Assembly: GCF_029637705.1 (NCBI RefSeq)
Contig: NZ_CP121252.1
Span: forward strand, 806,001 to 870,000
Direction: 5' to 3'
Length of the DNA stretch: 64,000 nt
From: Citricoccus muralis
GTDB lineage: Bacteria; Actinomycetota; Actinomycetes; Actinomycetales; Micrococcaceae
Positions 1 to 8,131 of this stretch are shown piece by piece; positions within the stretch are counted from its first letter, which is position 1; each line of letters starts with the position of its first letter. The notes under the pieces were generated by a model. It ran no database searches and was not told the DNA's origin. It saw only the letters and a list, made by a program, of their open reading frames with translations. Both the position numbers and the translations under genes were made by a program.

Positions 1-46
1 GGCGCTGACCGGTGGTGCCATGGGTGCTGATGCGGAGCGCGCATGA
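1..46 (+). CDS. 3' end of an upstream gene (partial)
   Basis: The second reading frame is open from the window edge and ends with ALTGGAMGADAERA and a TGA at 44-46. The stop overlaps the ATG of the next gene as ATGA, a typical sign of translational coupling, so a co-transcribed gene probably ends here. Only 14 residues are visible and the family cannot be named. Confidence 0.5.
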   Translation, partial: ALTGGAMGADAERA

Positions 47-1428
47 GCGGGGTTGATCGCCAGCAGGTGTTGCACCGGCTGAGCCAGGTGCTGCCTCCGG
101 AGGCGATCGCCACCGATGAGGCCACCCTGGATGCGTACGCCACCGACCACGGGCCTACTGCCGACTGGGAGATCCAGCGGGCGCTCGCCGTCGTGTTCCC
201 GACCTCCACGGACGACGTCGTTGCGCTGATGTGTGCCTCGGCGGAGGAAGGGTTCGCGGTGGTGCCGCGCGGTGCCGGGACCTCGGTGTCGGGAGGAGCT
301 CACGCGCTGCGCGACGCGGTGACGATCTCGCTGGAGCGGATGAACCAGATTCTCAGTATCGACGTGGAGGACCAGACCGCTCGGGTACAGCCCGGGGTGA
401 TCAACGCCGAGCTGGGGCAGACGGTTGAACAACATCGGCTGATGTACGCTCCCGATCCGGCCAGTTACCGGATCTCCACCATCGGCGGCAATGTGGCCAC
501 CAACGCCGGAGGGCTGCGCTGCGCGAAATACGGGGTCACCCGCGACTCGGTGCTGTCTCTCGAGGTGGTGTTGGCCGATGGGACCGTGCTGCGCACCGGG
601 ACAGGGACCTTCAAGAACGTCTCCGGCTACGACCTGACCGGGCTCTTCGTGGGCTCCGAGGGCACTCTGGGGATCGTCACCGAGATCACGGTGCGGCTGC
701 GCCCGCTCCCCGTGGCAGAGGAGACCGCTTCTGTTTTTGTGGAGGATCTGGAGACGGCAGCGGCCGGGGTGCTGGCTATCAGCCAGGCCGGGGTGCAACC
801 GGCCATTCTGGAGATGATGGACGGCGCCACCATGGCCGCCCTCGACGCGGCGCATGGTTCGAACCTGGCCGGCCTGGGCGGAGCGTGTCTGTTGGTGCAG
901 ACCGACGGTTACGGTGCCGCTGCTGAGATGGACGCGATCCGCGACGCGTTGGCCCCGCTGGGTGCCCAAGTCAGCCCGCCCGGTGATGAGCGGGCCCGCA
1001 GCCTGGTTGAGCTGCGTCGTCACGCCCGCGGAGACGACACGGTCACCGATATCCGGGTTGGCGAAGACGTGGCGGTGCCGAAATCACGGCTCGTGGAGTA
1101 TGTGCGGGAGGTGCAGCGGATCGGGAGGGACCATGATGTGAAGATCAAGGTGATCGCCCACGCCGGTGACGGCAACCTGCACCCCAGTTTCTGGATCGAC
1201 GTTGACCAAGGCACGGCCGGGATGGCCCGTCTAGATGCGGCGCTGGATGAGTCCATCCAGGTAGCGCTGGAGATGGGTGGGACCATCACCGGTGAGCACG
1301 GCGTGGGCTCGTACAAGGTGCGTTGGTTCAATAGAGAGCACGATGAGCCTGCTATATGGGTACAACGGGAGCTGAAGAACCTCTTCGATCCGGAGCATCG
1401 CCTGAACCCGGGACGGGCGATCGCGTAG
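43..1428 (+). CDS. FAD-binding oxidase, GlcD / D-2-hydroxyacid dehydrogenase type
   Basis: This 461-residue protein has the full layout of the GlcD/vanillyl-alcohol-oxidase family. The N-terminal FAD-binding (PCMH) domain, about residues 40-220, contains PRGAGTSVSGGA and the IGGNVATNAGG loop that holds the flavin pyrophosphate, then GSEGTLGIVTE. The C-terminal FAD-oxidase cap carries HAGDGNLHP, the family's metal and substrate site, and ends near GEHGVGSYK. Such enzymes oxidise glycolate, D-lactate or similar 2-hydroxy acids and pass electrons to a quinone or flavoprotein. No GlcE or GlcF partner lies downstream, where a tRNA follows. The start overlaps the preceding stop as ATGA. The exact substrate cannot be read from the sequence. 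Confidence 0.88.
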   Translation: MSGVDRQQVLHRLSQVLPPEAIATDEATLDAYATDHGPTADWEIQRALAVVFPTSTDDVVALMCASAEEGFAVVPRGAGTSVSGGAHALRDAVTISLERMNQILSIDVEDQTARVQPGVINAELGQTVEQHRLMYAPDPASYRISTIGGNVATNAGGLRCAKYGVTRDSVLSLEVVLADGTVLRTGTGTFKNVSGYDLTGLFVGSEGTLGIVTEITVRLRPLPVAEETASVFVEDLETAAAGVLAISQAGVQPAILEMMDGATMAALDAAHGSNLAGLGGACLLVQTDGYGAAAEMDAIRDALAPLGAQVSPPGDERARSLVELRRHARGDDTVTDIRVGEDVAVPKSRLVEYVREVQRIGRDHDVKIKVIAHAGDGNLHPSFWIDVDQGTAGMARLDAALDESIQVALEMGGTITGEHGVGSYKVRWFNREHDEPAIWVQRELKNLFDPEHRLNPGRAIA

Positions 1429-1526
1429 TCTGCGATACGGTTTGGTGAAAACCGGGTGAACGCTCTAAGATTGACCATTGTGGTTGCTCCGTCCGACGGT
1501 TTTGTCGGTGGGTGGAACACCAACAA

Positions 1527-1600
1527 CGGGGTGTGGCGCAGCTTGGTAGCGCGCGTCGTTCGGGACGACGAGGCCGCAGGTTCAAATCCTGTCACCCCGA
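1527..1600 (+). tRNA. tRNA-Pro(CGG)
   Basis: A complete cloverleaf is visible. The acceptor arms CGGGGTG and CACCCCG pair, the D loop is CAGCTTGGTAGCG, the anticodon stem-loop is CGTCG-TTCGGGA-CGACG with anticodon CGG, and the T arm contains GGTTCAAATCC, followed by discriminator A. No CCA is encoded here (CTC follows). The displaced chromosomal 3' end at 17148-17172 does continue with CCA, which indicates that the present 3' end came from the integrated element. Confidence 0.95.
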
Positions 1601-1601
1601 C
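1577..1601. repeat. attL: 25-bp direct repeat, left copy
   Basis: This repeat spans the T arm and 3' acceptor strand of tRNA-Pro and the following C. It begins CAGGTTCAAATC and ends CACCCCGAC, and every base matches 17148-17172. It is the junction where the element's own tRNA 3' end restored the gene. Confidence 0.9.
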
Positions 1602-1605
1602 TCAG

Positions 1606-1640
1606 AGGCCGCGGAATCAGTGCGATTCCGCGGCCTTCTT
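1606..1640 (+). terminator. Terminator after tRNA-Pro
   Basis: Arms AGGCCGCGGAATC and GATTCCGCGGCCT form a perfect 13-bp stem around a five-base loop and are followed by TCTT. The hairpin belongs to the element, since it lies inside attL. It replaces the original tRNA terminator that now sits at 17202. Confidence 0.75.
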
Positions 1641-1763
1641 AGTTGGTGGAATATGACCAGGTCACGTGATTGTCACGTAATTGACCCCGTTCGGCGGCTC
1701 CGTCCGAAACGGTATCCGACACGAGTTCGTTGTCTCCGAGCACTTCCGGTTTCTCGGGTGTTG

Positions 1764-2039
1764 ATGCCCTACATCCCCGGCATGGAACTCAACAACGAAC
1801 TGCATCATCTGGGGCTCGAACCCCTGCTCGACATCGGCGACCTGGCCTCCTATCTCGGAGTGCCGGTCTCGACGATCTACGATTGGCGCACCAGGGGCAA
1901 CGGCCCCCGCGCCCATCGCTTCGGCAAGCACCTCAAGTTCGCACTCTCCGACGTGCAATCGTGGATCGCCGAACGGCGAGACGCTGATCCTTCCGCCATG
2001 GAAGAAGCGCCTCTCTCCGAGACGGAGGTGTCAGAATGA
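1764..2039 (+). CDS. Excisionase-like MerR/HTH_17 DNA-binding protein
   Basis: This 91-residue protein has a winged-helix excisionase domain (HTH_17) at about residues 20-70. LLDIGDLASYLGVPVSTIYDWRTRGNGP is followed by the wing and a lysine-phenylalanine strand (FGKHLKF) and by SDVQSWIAERR. Such proteins act as recombination directionality factors or regulators beside tyrosine integrases in actinobacterial integrative elements. The stop overlaps the start of the integrase remnant as ATGA. The start is uncertain: ATG at 1764 or at 1782 both fit, and neither has a strong ribosome site. Confidence 0.8.
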   Translation: MPYIPGMELNNELHHLGLEPLLDIGDLASYLGVPVSTIYDWRTRGNGPRAHRFGKHLKFALSDVQSWIAERRDADPSAMEEAPLSETEVSE

Positions 2040-2431
2040 GCCGCCAGCGCCTCACCATCGGCACCTACGGAGACATCTGGTTCTCCACCTCCTCGACCGG
2101 GCGCTGCACCGTACGCGCCAACTATCGAGACTGGGAGGGGAAGAACCGCGTCGTGCAGTGCAGCGGAGCCACCCGTCCGGTGGCGGAGCGGGCACTGAAA
2201 GCGAAGCTGCTCGAGCGGAGCCTCTTCAACCCTGAGCTCACCTCGACCCCGCTGACTCCCGACAGCAGCTTCGGGGAACTGGTCGACTACTGGCTCGAAG
2301 ACCTCGACCTCGAGGGGCGAATCGCGAAGTCGACCAGGGAGCTCGACGAAAGGAACATGCGCGCCCTTGTCTGGTCGTCGAGCAATGCTCGAACGCCGCA
2401 CGAATGTCATAGGGTGGGGGCTCTGCTGTGA
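2036..2431 (+). pseudogene. Truncated tyrosine integrase (N-terminal part only)
   Basis: The first roughly 110 residues look like the N-terminal arm-binding region and the start of the core-binding (SAM-like) domain of a phage-type integrase. There is an early GTYGDIWF motif, a Gly/Arg strand region (CTVRANYRDWEGKNR), and then SSFGELVDYWLEDLDLEG and STRELDERNMRALV. The frame then runs into unrelated sequence and stops at residue 131. The whole catalytic domain (R-H-R-Y) is missing and is not found elsewhere in the window, so the gene cannot catalyse recombination. It is coupled to the xis-like gene by ATGA and faces away from the tRNA. Confidence 0.82.
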
Positions 2432-2483
2432 GACGAGATACCGGTGATTCGGAGACGCGGAAAGTTTCGCTCAATTCGGTCGG

Positions 2484-2532
2484 CTCCTTCGCCACCGCCC
2501 CGCAACCATCTCAAGGAGTGGTGGCGAAGGAG
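2484..2532. repeat. 13-bp inverted repeat
   Basis: CTCCTTCGCCACC (2484-2496) pairs perfectly with GGTGGCGAAGGAG (2520-2532) around a 23-base spacer. It lies between the integrase remnant and the 3' end of the minus-strand aldehyde dehydrogenase. It may terminate the latter, but no T run follows. An IS end or recombination scar is the alternative. Confidence 0.5.
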
Positions 2533-2544
2533 ATAAGGGATCGT

Positions 2545-3999
2545 TCAGTTCACCTGCTGCGGGACACCCAGCGGGTTGGAATCGTGCAGCTGTGCGGGTA
2601 GCAGCGTTTCGGGGAAGTTCTGGAACACCACCGGACGCAGGAATCGTGCGATCGAGGTCGTTCCGACCGCAGTCGTCGTCGGAGCGGTAGTCGCCGGGTA
2701 GGGGCCTCCGTGCTGCTGTGCGTAGGTGACCGACAGGCCGGTGGGCCACTGGTTCCACAGCAGGCGTCCGGCCTTCTCTCGCAGAATCGGTAGCAGATTG
2801 CGAGCGATCTCAAGATCGGAATCCTTCTCGGCTTCGGCGAAAATCGTCGAGGTAAGCTGCCCCTCCAGACCCTTGGCCACCTCGGTCAGTGCAGCTGGGT
2901 CGGAGTAGGCCACCACGACTCCAGCAGGGCCAAAGACCTCAGCAATCAGTTTCTTGGGATCCGCAAGTACCTGGTCGATTCTGGTGAACAGCACCGTCGC
3001 CTGCGGAGGATTGTTGAGGCTGTTGTCACCCGACTTGATGGGTTCAACGCCCTCTGCGGCCTGGATGCGCTGCAGCTCGCGAATATACGACTCCTGAATC
3101 CGATCGTTGAGCAGCGGGGCGGGGGAGGGAGCCGGCGCAGCACGAAGGTGCTCCACAACCATCGAATCCTCAGGAACGAACAACAGTCCCGGCTTCGTGC
3201 ACAACTGCCCCTGGCTACCCGTGATCGATCCAAGATAGCCTTCAGCAATCTCTTCTGGGCGTGCAGCAGCAATAGCCGGTGCGACGAAGGCAGGGTTGAC
3301 GCTGCCCAACTCGCCATAGAACGGGATCGGCTCCGGCCGCGCATTCGCGATATCGAACAGCGCCCGCCCACCCGGAATGGAGCCAGTGAACGAGGCAGCC
3401 TTGATCGCGGGATGCTTCAGCGCGTCGACACCCTCCTGCTGGCCATGAATGACCTCGAGCAGGCCTTCAGGTGCGCCCGCCTCTGCCGCAGTGCCGGTGA
3501 TTACCGTAGCTGTTGCGTCGGAAAGCTTTGGGTGCCCCGGATGAGCCTTCACCACTACAGCGTTGCCCGCCGCGAGCGCAGCAGCGGTATCACCGCCGGC
3601 CACGGAGAACGCGAAGGGGAAGTTGCTGGCTGAGAACACGAGCACCGGGCCGATCGGAACGAGCATACGTCGCAGATCGGGGCGGGGAGCACCCATCGGC
3701 CATACCGGGTCGGCATGGTCGATTATCACGCCCAGGTACTCGCCCTTCTCGACGGTCTCAGCGAAGAGGCGAAGCTGGAACGTCGTGCGCTTCAACTCAC
3801 TCTGCAGACGAGGCGTCGGAAGGTTCGTCTCTTCCTGAGCGATCGGGATCAGTGAGTCGGCTGCCGCGTCCAGGGCATCTGCCACAGCCCGAATCACTCG
3901 TGCTCGCTCGGTCTCCGGGGTGGCTGCCCAGACCGCGGAGGCCGCCGCAACCTTGACTACAGTGTCTTCAACAGACGCGACGATTTGGTTCTCAGTCAT
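2545..3999 (-). CDS. NAD(P)-dependent aldehyde dehydrogenase, 2-ketoglutarate-semialdehyde dehydrogenase type
   Basis: This 484-residue ALDH-superfamily enzyme has catalytic Cys267 in GQLCTKPGL, the general-base Glu230 in GELGSVNP and the oxyanion Asn126 in SASNFPFAFS. The GELGS and GQLCTKPG variants, together with the C-terminal NQWPTG and GGPYPATT motifs, place it in the ketoglutarate-semialdehyde dehydrogenase (AldH/KGSADH) branch. That branch also oxidises glycolaldehyde and other short aldehydes. The start at 3999 has AAGGAAGAG eight bases upstream. The longer open frame to 4083 lacks such a site. The gene is transcribed away from the IclR gene next to it, its likely regulator. In this island the substrate could be lactaldehyde or glycolaldehyde, which is inference. 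Confidence 0.88.
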   Translation of the reverse strand: MTENQIVASVEDTVVKVAAASAVWAATPETERARVIRAVADALDAAADSLIPIAQEETNLPTPRLQSELKRTTFQLRLFAETVEKGEYLGVIIDHADPVWPMGAPRPDLRRMLVPIGPVLVFSASNFPFAFSVAGGDTAAALAAGNAVVVKAHPGHPKLSDATATVITGTAAEAGAPEGLLEVIHGQQEGVDALKHPAIKAASFTGSIPGGRALFDIANARPEPIPFYGELGSVNPAFVAPAIAAARPEEIAEGYLGSITGSQGQLCTKPGLLFVPEDSMVVEHLRAAPAPSPAPLLNDRIQESYIRELQRIQAAEGVEPIKSGDNSLNNPPQATVLFTRIDQVLADPKKLIAEVFGPAGVVVAYSDPAALTEVAKGLEGQLTSTIFAEAEKDSDLEIARNLLPILREKAGRLLWNQWPTGLSVTYAQQHGGPYPATTAPTTTAVGTTSIARFLRPVVFQNFPETLLPAQLHDSNPLGVPQQVN

Positions 4000-4106
4000 T
4001 CGTGCTCTCTTCCTTGCTGTGAAATGAAGCGTTCGTTCTGCGCGCACGGGCTTACTTGCCTGGCGCATCTCTCCATTCAACAACGTGGGGCCGCTAAACT
4101 GGGGCC

Positions 4107-4889
4107 ATGCGATCCGATGAGCGGAACGAAAGAAAAGGGATGATTGCCCGGGTTTCTGACGTGATGGCGGTCTTCACTGCAGATGAACCGGTACTCCGCG
4201 TTTCTGAAATTGCGCGAAGGACAGGACTTGCCAAATCTGTCACCTCGCGAATTGTTGCCGATCTCCTTGACGTAGACTTCCTCGAACCAGCAGGCAAGGG
4301 CGTGCGTGTCGGTATACGCATGTTCGAGCTTGGCGAGCTGGCGCAACGGGCGAAAGAGCTTCGGCAACTCGCGCTGGGCGCGATGGCTGACTTGCGTCAG
4401 GCGACCGGGCTCACGGTGCAACTGAGTGTGCTAAAAGACATCGACCAGGTCTATGTCGAGATTCTCCGAGGCCGTGGCGAGGCTGCTCAGCTTGAGATCA
4501 AATCCCGTATCGGTGGCCGAGTTCCCGCCTACGCAACTGCGGGAGGCAAAGCGGTGCTTGCCGCGCTGCCCGACGAAGAGGTCGAACGGATCTTGTCTGG
4601 CCCGCTCGAGAAAGTCGGACCAGGCACGATTACCGATCGTGCGATTCTGAAGCGGCAGATCGCCCAGATTCGCAAGGAGGGCGTCGCGTATGAAATCGAA
4701 GAATCCAACCCCGGTGTAACTTGCGCTGCCGCCTCGATTCTGCGTGCCGACAAATCGCCACTTGCAGCGATTTCGGTGACTGGCCCAGTCGCAGAGATCA
4801 ACGTGAAAATGTTTGGTAGCGCCGTGCAGACAGCGGCACTCGGCTTGAATCGGCGCATCCGTGCCAGTAGTGTCTTCAGCGACCTCTAA
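4107..4889 (+). CDS. IclR-family transcriptional regulator
   Basis: This 260-residue protein has an N-terminal winged helix at about residues 10-70 (MIARVSDVMAVFTADEPVLRVSEIARRTGLAKS) with helix-turn-helix ARRTGLAKSVTSRIVADLL, and a C-terminal IclR effector domain at about 80-250. The latter has the family landmarks GGRVPAYATAGGKAVLA, the GPL and TITDR motif region, and GVAYEIEESNPGVTCAAASI. It is divergent from the aldehyde dehydrogenase, with a shared 107-bp promoter region, and is followed by the alcohol dehydrogenase. IclR proteins usually repress or activate an adjacent catabolic gene in response to a small acid. Confidence 0.9.
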   Translation: MRSDERNERKGMIARVSDVMAVFTADEPVLRVSEIARRTGLAKSVTSRIVADLLDVDFLEPAGKGVRVGIRMFELGELAQRAKELRQLALGAMADLRQATGLTVQLSVLKDIDQVYVEILRGRGEAAQLEIKSRIGGRVPAYATAGGKAVLAALPDEEVERILSGPLEKVGPGTITDRAILKRQIAQIRKEGVAYEIEESNPGVTCAAASILRADKSPLAAISVTGPVAEINVKMFGSAVQTAALGLNRRIRASSVFSDL

Positions 4890-5027
4890 GTGATCCGATC
4901 AGCGGATCAGGAGTTCGTGAAACCAGCTGGAGGGAATTTACAGTGTGACCGTATCCGCGCGGCGGGTTGTTCTAAGTTTAGCGACTAACGAAGTCGCTCT
5001 AGTTTCACACAAAGGAGTGCATTCGCA

Positions 5028-6128
5028 ATGAAAGCGAAAGCAATGGTCATGCATGAGATCGGAAAGCCAATGGTTCTCGAAGAGCTGGAAGTCGACCAGC
5101 CGGGGCCAGGCGAAGTGCTCATGAGAATTGAGGCGACGGGTGTCTGCCACAGTGACCTGCATTACCTCGCCGGGGACTTCATTGCGAAGACCCCCATCGT
5201 TCTCGGTCACGAGGGCGCAGGCGTTGTTGAGGCCGTAGGTGAGGGCGTCGCTGCGTTCAAGCCAGGTGACAAGGCCGTATTGATGTGGCGTCCGCGCTGC
5301 GGCAGCTGCGAGTACTGCCTTGCAGGCCGTCCTGCGCTCTGCTCGCTCGGCCGAATCCATGCACAGAAGAACGAACTCCTCCGTGGCGGTACCAGACTGA
5401 GCAAAGACGGTGTGCGCTACCACCACCTCATGGGCGACTCTTGCTTTTCGGAACGCGCCGTGGTCTCCCAGGAGTCGCTTGTTGCGATCGATCAGGACGT
5501 GCCCTCTGAGATTGCCGCGATCGTCGGATGCGCCGTGATCACTGGGATGGGCACCGTCATGAACTGCATGCCTGAGCCCGCGGGCAAGAGCATCGCGATC
5601 ATTGGGGCGGGCGGCGTGGGTCTCGCAGCCGTCATCGCCGCACAGCTCGTCGGTGCCGCGCAGATCATCGTCTCCGATGTCGTTGACAGCAGGCTCGAGA
5701 AGGCGCGCGAACTTGGAGCGACTCACACGCTCAATTCCGCGAGGGAAGACTTCGCCGATCGGGTGCAAGAGATCACCGGCGGCGGCGCGAACTACGTCTT
5801 CGAAGCCATCGGCAAACAGCCGACGATCCGAGCGGGGTTCGACGCGCTCCGCTCGGGTGGCACCCTCGTGGTAGCCGGCCTCGGAAGCATAAAGGATGAA
5901 ATCACGCTTCCGCTCAATCAGCTCGTTCAGGGCGAGAAACGAGTGGTCGGAGCCCTCTATGGATCTTCGAACATTCCCCTGCAGCTGCCTGAGATTCTGG
6001 GCCTGTATCGCTCGGGTCGTATCCCGCTCGACAAGCTGCTCGATCAGACCTTCCCCCTGGCCGAAGCGAACGAAGCCGTGGAGCATCTGCGCACCAAAGC
6101 CGTTGGTCGTCCGGTCTTGCTTCCGTAA
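5028..6128 (+). CDS. Zinc-dependent alcohol dehydrogenase (MDR superfamily)
   Basis: This 366-residue medium-chain dehydrogenase has Cys40 and the His61-Glu62 pair (GHEGAGVV) for the catalytic zinc. Cys91, 94, 97 and 105 (CGSCEYCLAGRPALC) bind the structural zinc, and a Rossmann GAGGVGLAA motif follows. It resembles the class III/NDMA-like group of alcohol dehydrogenases acting on primary or vicinal alcohols with NAD. AAAGGAG lies about 11 bases before the ATG. It is read from its own promoter region, 138 bp after the IclR gene. Paired with the aldehyde dehydrogenase it would oxidise an alcohol to an acid in two steps. Confidence 0.9.
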   Translation: MKAKAMVMHEIGKPMVLEELEVDQPGPGEVLMRIEATGVCHSDLHYLAGDFIAKTPIVLGHEGAGVVEAVGEGVAAFKPGDKAVLMWRPRCGSCEYCLAGRPALCSLGRIHAQKNELLRGGTRLSKDGVRYHHLMGDSCFSERAVVSQESLVAIDQDVPSEIAAIVGCAVITGMGTVMNCMPEPAGKSIAIIGAGGVGLAAVIAAQLVGAAQIIVSDVVDSRLEKARELGATHTLNSAREDFADRVQEITGGGANYVFEAIGKQPTIRAGFDALRSGGTLVVAGLGSIKDEITLPLNQLVQGEKRVVGALYGSSNIPLQLPEILGLYRSGRIPLDKLLDQTFPLAEANEAVEHLRTKAVGRPVLLP

Positions 6129-6337
6129 AACGTATATCAACTCCGATGAGCCGGTTTGGTCACAAGGACAGGTGCTTCGAATGCCGGTCGTCGCCAACGC
6201 CCGTTCCAGTTAAAGGTCTCCTGTCGCGTGAAGCGGGTACTGGTACCGTCTCGTGCGGCAGGAACTCGCGTAGATCCAGCTGCTATTCGCCAGATTGATT
6301 CGGGAGAATTAGGGTACTCAGCGAGGGTGTTTGGGGC

Positions 6338-7078
6338 CTAGCGAGTGATGGTGAAATCGTTCCATATCTCGGAAGGTGTTGTTTGCCGCAACGGCGAATC
6401 CTCGGGTAGCGCAGACCAAGTCTGTTCCACCAGGAGCAAACCCGTCCGGTAGAGATGATCGTGCATTGCTTTCGCCGCTCGCTGAGGGTCTCTTTCGCGG
6501 ACTGCCTGCAAGATCGGGGCGTGCTCGCGCAGGATCTGGTCGAGGGAGCGCTCCTTCCCTGCCGTCGATACCCCCAGTCTGCTCGTGGACACGCGGAGGC
6601 GATTCACTACGTCTCGACCGCGATGCGACCCCGATGCGTCCATGATTAGATCATGCAACCGCCGGTCTTGCTCCATGAAAGCCTCCGCGTCATCGGCAGA
6701 GGCGAGCGCGGTCATTCGCGCCGTAATCTGATCGGCATCGGCGGACCAAGCTCGATCCGCGCGCTTCGCCACTCGGGCGGCAGCTGGAACTTCCACGGCT
6801 ATTCTCATGCTGAAGATCTCCGCGACGTCTTGCGGGCCGACCGGGAGTATCTTAAAGCCCTTGTTTCGGGAGAACTGGATCAGGCCAGCCTCTTCAAGTC
6901 GTAAGAGCCCCTCACGAACGGGGGAGCGGGAGATGCCGAGTTGCTCTGCCAGCTGATAGACGCTGTAGAACTGCTCGACTTCCAGTTCCCCTGAGGCCGC
7001 TGCATTCGTCACGAATCGCACGACCTGGTCGGCGAGTGAAGCTCCGAGACTGATCGACGTCTCGCCTGATTTAGCCAC
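6338..7078 (-). CDS. GntR-family regulator, FCD (FadR) type
   Basis: This 246-residue protein has an N-terminal GntR winged helix at about residues 15-80, with YQLAEQLGISRSPVREGLLRLEEAGLIQ as the recognition region. The helical FCD ligand domain follows at about 90-220, with the conserved Arg in FSMRIAVEVPAA and a metal/ligand motif set in DRRLHDLIMDASG and REHAPILQAV. The start codon is GTG with AAGGAG eight bases upstream (AAGGAGTGGATAGTG). FCD regulators commonly sense lactate, glycolate, fatty acids or sugar acids, which fits the cargo. It may control the alcohol dehydrogenase, which converges with it at 6128. Confidence 0.9.
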   Translation of the reverse strand: MAKSGETSISLGASLADQVVRFVTNAAASGELEVEQFYSVYQLAEQLGISRSPVREGLLRLEEAGLIQFSRNKGFKILPVGPQDVAEIFSMRIAVEVPAAARVAKRADRAWSADADQITARMTALASADDAEAFMEQDRRLHDLIMDASGSHRGRDVVNRLRVSTSRLGVSTAGKERSLDQILREHAPILQAVRERDPQRAAKAMHDHLYRTGLLLVEQTWSALPEDSPLRQTTPSEIWNDFTITR

Positions 7079-7292
7079 TATCCACTCCTTGAGCTATACC
7101 GAAACTTGCTGCGCTCATGTTGAGCCGGGCACCACGATTCTTCCATAACGACCTTCAGACTGACCGCAGTATCCCTTCTCGCCGACGGATTCCTGTCGCA
7201 AGCAGCTCCCCGGTACCGGGGTGAGTGGTCGGCATCTTGCCCGGTGCTTCAACGCGCTTTGGCTGAGCCGGAGGGTGCGTAGCTGCTCAGGG

Positions 7293-7943
7293 CTACGCCG
7301 ACGCCGCTCTGTCGGGAAACAGCGTGTCGAGCTTCGCCGCTCCGAGGTCGAGATGAGCCTTGAGTAGCCCGGGCCAGCGGGAATCGTTCGCTTCGATAGC
7401 GTCGAGGATCTCCCGATGCTCGACGGTCATGCTGGGCATGTCATTCTTCACGGTGGGGGTGAGTTCGAGTAGCACCTCGAGCGTGCGTTCGATGGTGCGA
7501 GAGGCGTGCGTCACTCGCCGTTGCGGGGTTGCTTCATAGAAGCCTCGGTGGAATTCGAGATCAGCGAGCGCAAACGCGGCAGCGTCGCCCTGCTCGGCTG
7601 CTGTATGCATCGACTCGAGCGCCTTGTGGCACCGCGACCAATCGGGGGCGGAATGCATGGCGCGCTCCACCGCGAGCCTTTCCAATGAGAACCGCAGGTC
7701 ATAGAGTTCTCTGACGTCGTCTCGGGTGAACTCGGACACTCGATAGCTTCGCCCCTGCATCTCGATTAGTCCTTCTTGGGTCAGTTGCCGGAATGCGTCG
7801 CGAACCGGGCCTCTGCTCAGGCCGAACTCTGCGGAGAGCGTGTTCTCGATTAGGAGGTCCCCGGCGCTACGGGTTCCGTCGAGGATCTCTCGGCGTAGCC
7901 GCTTGGCGAGCTGAACGCCGAGGGGCTGATTCTTGATGATCAC
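7293..7943 (-). CDS. GntR-family regulator, FCD type, divergent from the TRAP operon
   Basis: This 216-residue GntR protein has its winged helix at about residues 5-70 (ENTLSAEFGLSRGPVRDAFRQL) and an FCD domain at about 80-205 with LYDLRFSLERLAVERA, ADLEFHRGFYEA and VEHREILDAIEA. The start codon is GTG, with AGGAGAGG close upstream. It points away from the TRAP transporter genes, and the shared intergenic region carries a tandem operator-like repeat at 8045-8083. Divergent FCD regulators with TRAP transporters for sugar acids or hydroxy acids are a common arrangement. It is a different paralogue from the regulator at 6338: the two share fold but little sequence. Confidence 0.9.
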   Translation of the reverse strand: MIIKNQPLGVQLAKRLRREILDGTRSAGDLLIENTLSAEFGLSRGPVRDAFRQLTQEGLIEMQGRSYRVSEFTRDDVRELYDLRFSLERLAVERAMHSAPDWSRCHKALESMHTAAEQGDAAAFALADLEFHRGFYEATPQRRVTHASRTIERTLEVLLELTPTVKNDMPSMTVEHREILDAIEANDSRWPGLLKAHLDLGAAKLDTLFPDRAASA

Positions 7944-8044
7944 ATCCGTCCTCTCCTGGTGCGGGCTTCAAACGCATCCTACTTTGCAGGCAGGCCGATC
8001 CCTGCAAGGTGGCGCTGTGATCGCTGAGTTGCGGCGACTGAAAT

Positions 8045-8083
8045 GATCACTTAGCATGTTACCTGGATCACTTAACATGTTAC
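8045..8083. promoter_or_regulatory. Tandem operator-like repeat before the TRAP operon
   Basis: Two copies of GATCACTTARCATGTTAC, at 8045-8062 and 8066-8083, match at 17 of 18 bases. They recur with a 21-bp period, two helical turns. Each contains the near-palindrome TAACATGTTA (GCATG in the first copy). The position between the divergent GntR gene and dctP suggests a double operator for that regulator. Confidence 0.6.
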
Positions 8084-8131
8084 ATGCGGGAAACCGTCAA
8101 AGGATTGTTCTTCCTAAAGACCGAGGTGTCT

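Noticed and set aside
4938-6197. A 419-codon open frame on the minus strand across the zinc alcohol dehydrogenase
   Set aside because: It is the antisense shadow of a gene with clear zinc and Rossmann motifs. It has low-complexity composition and no domain.
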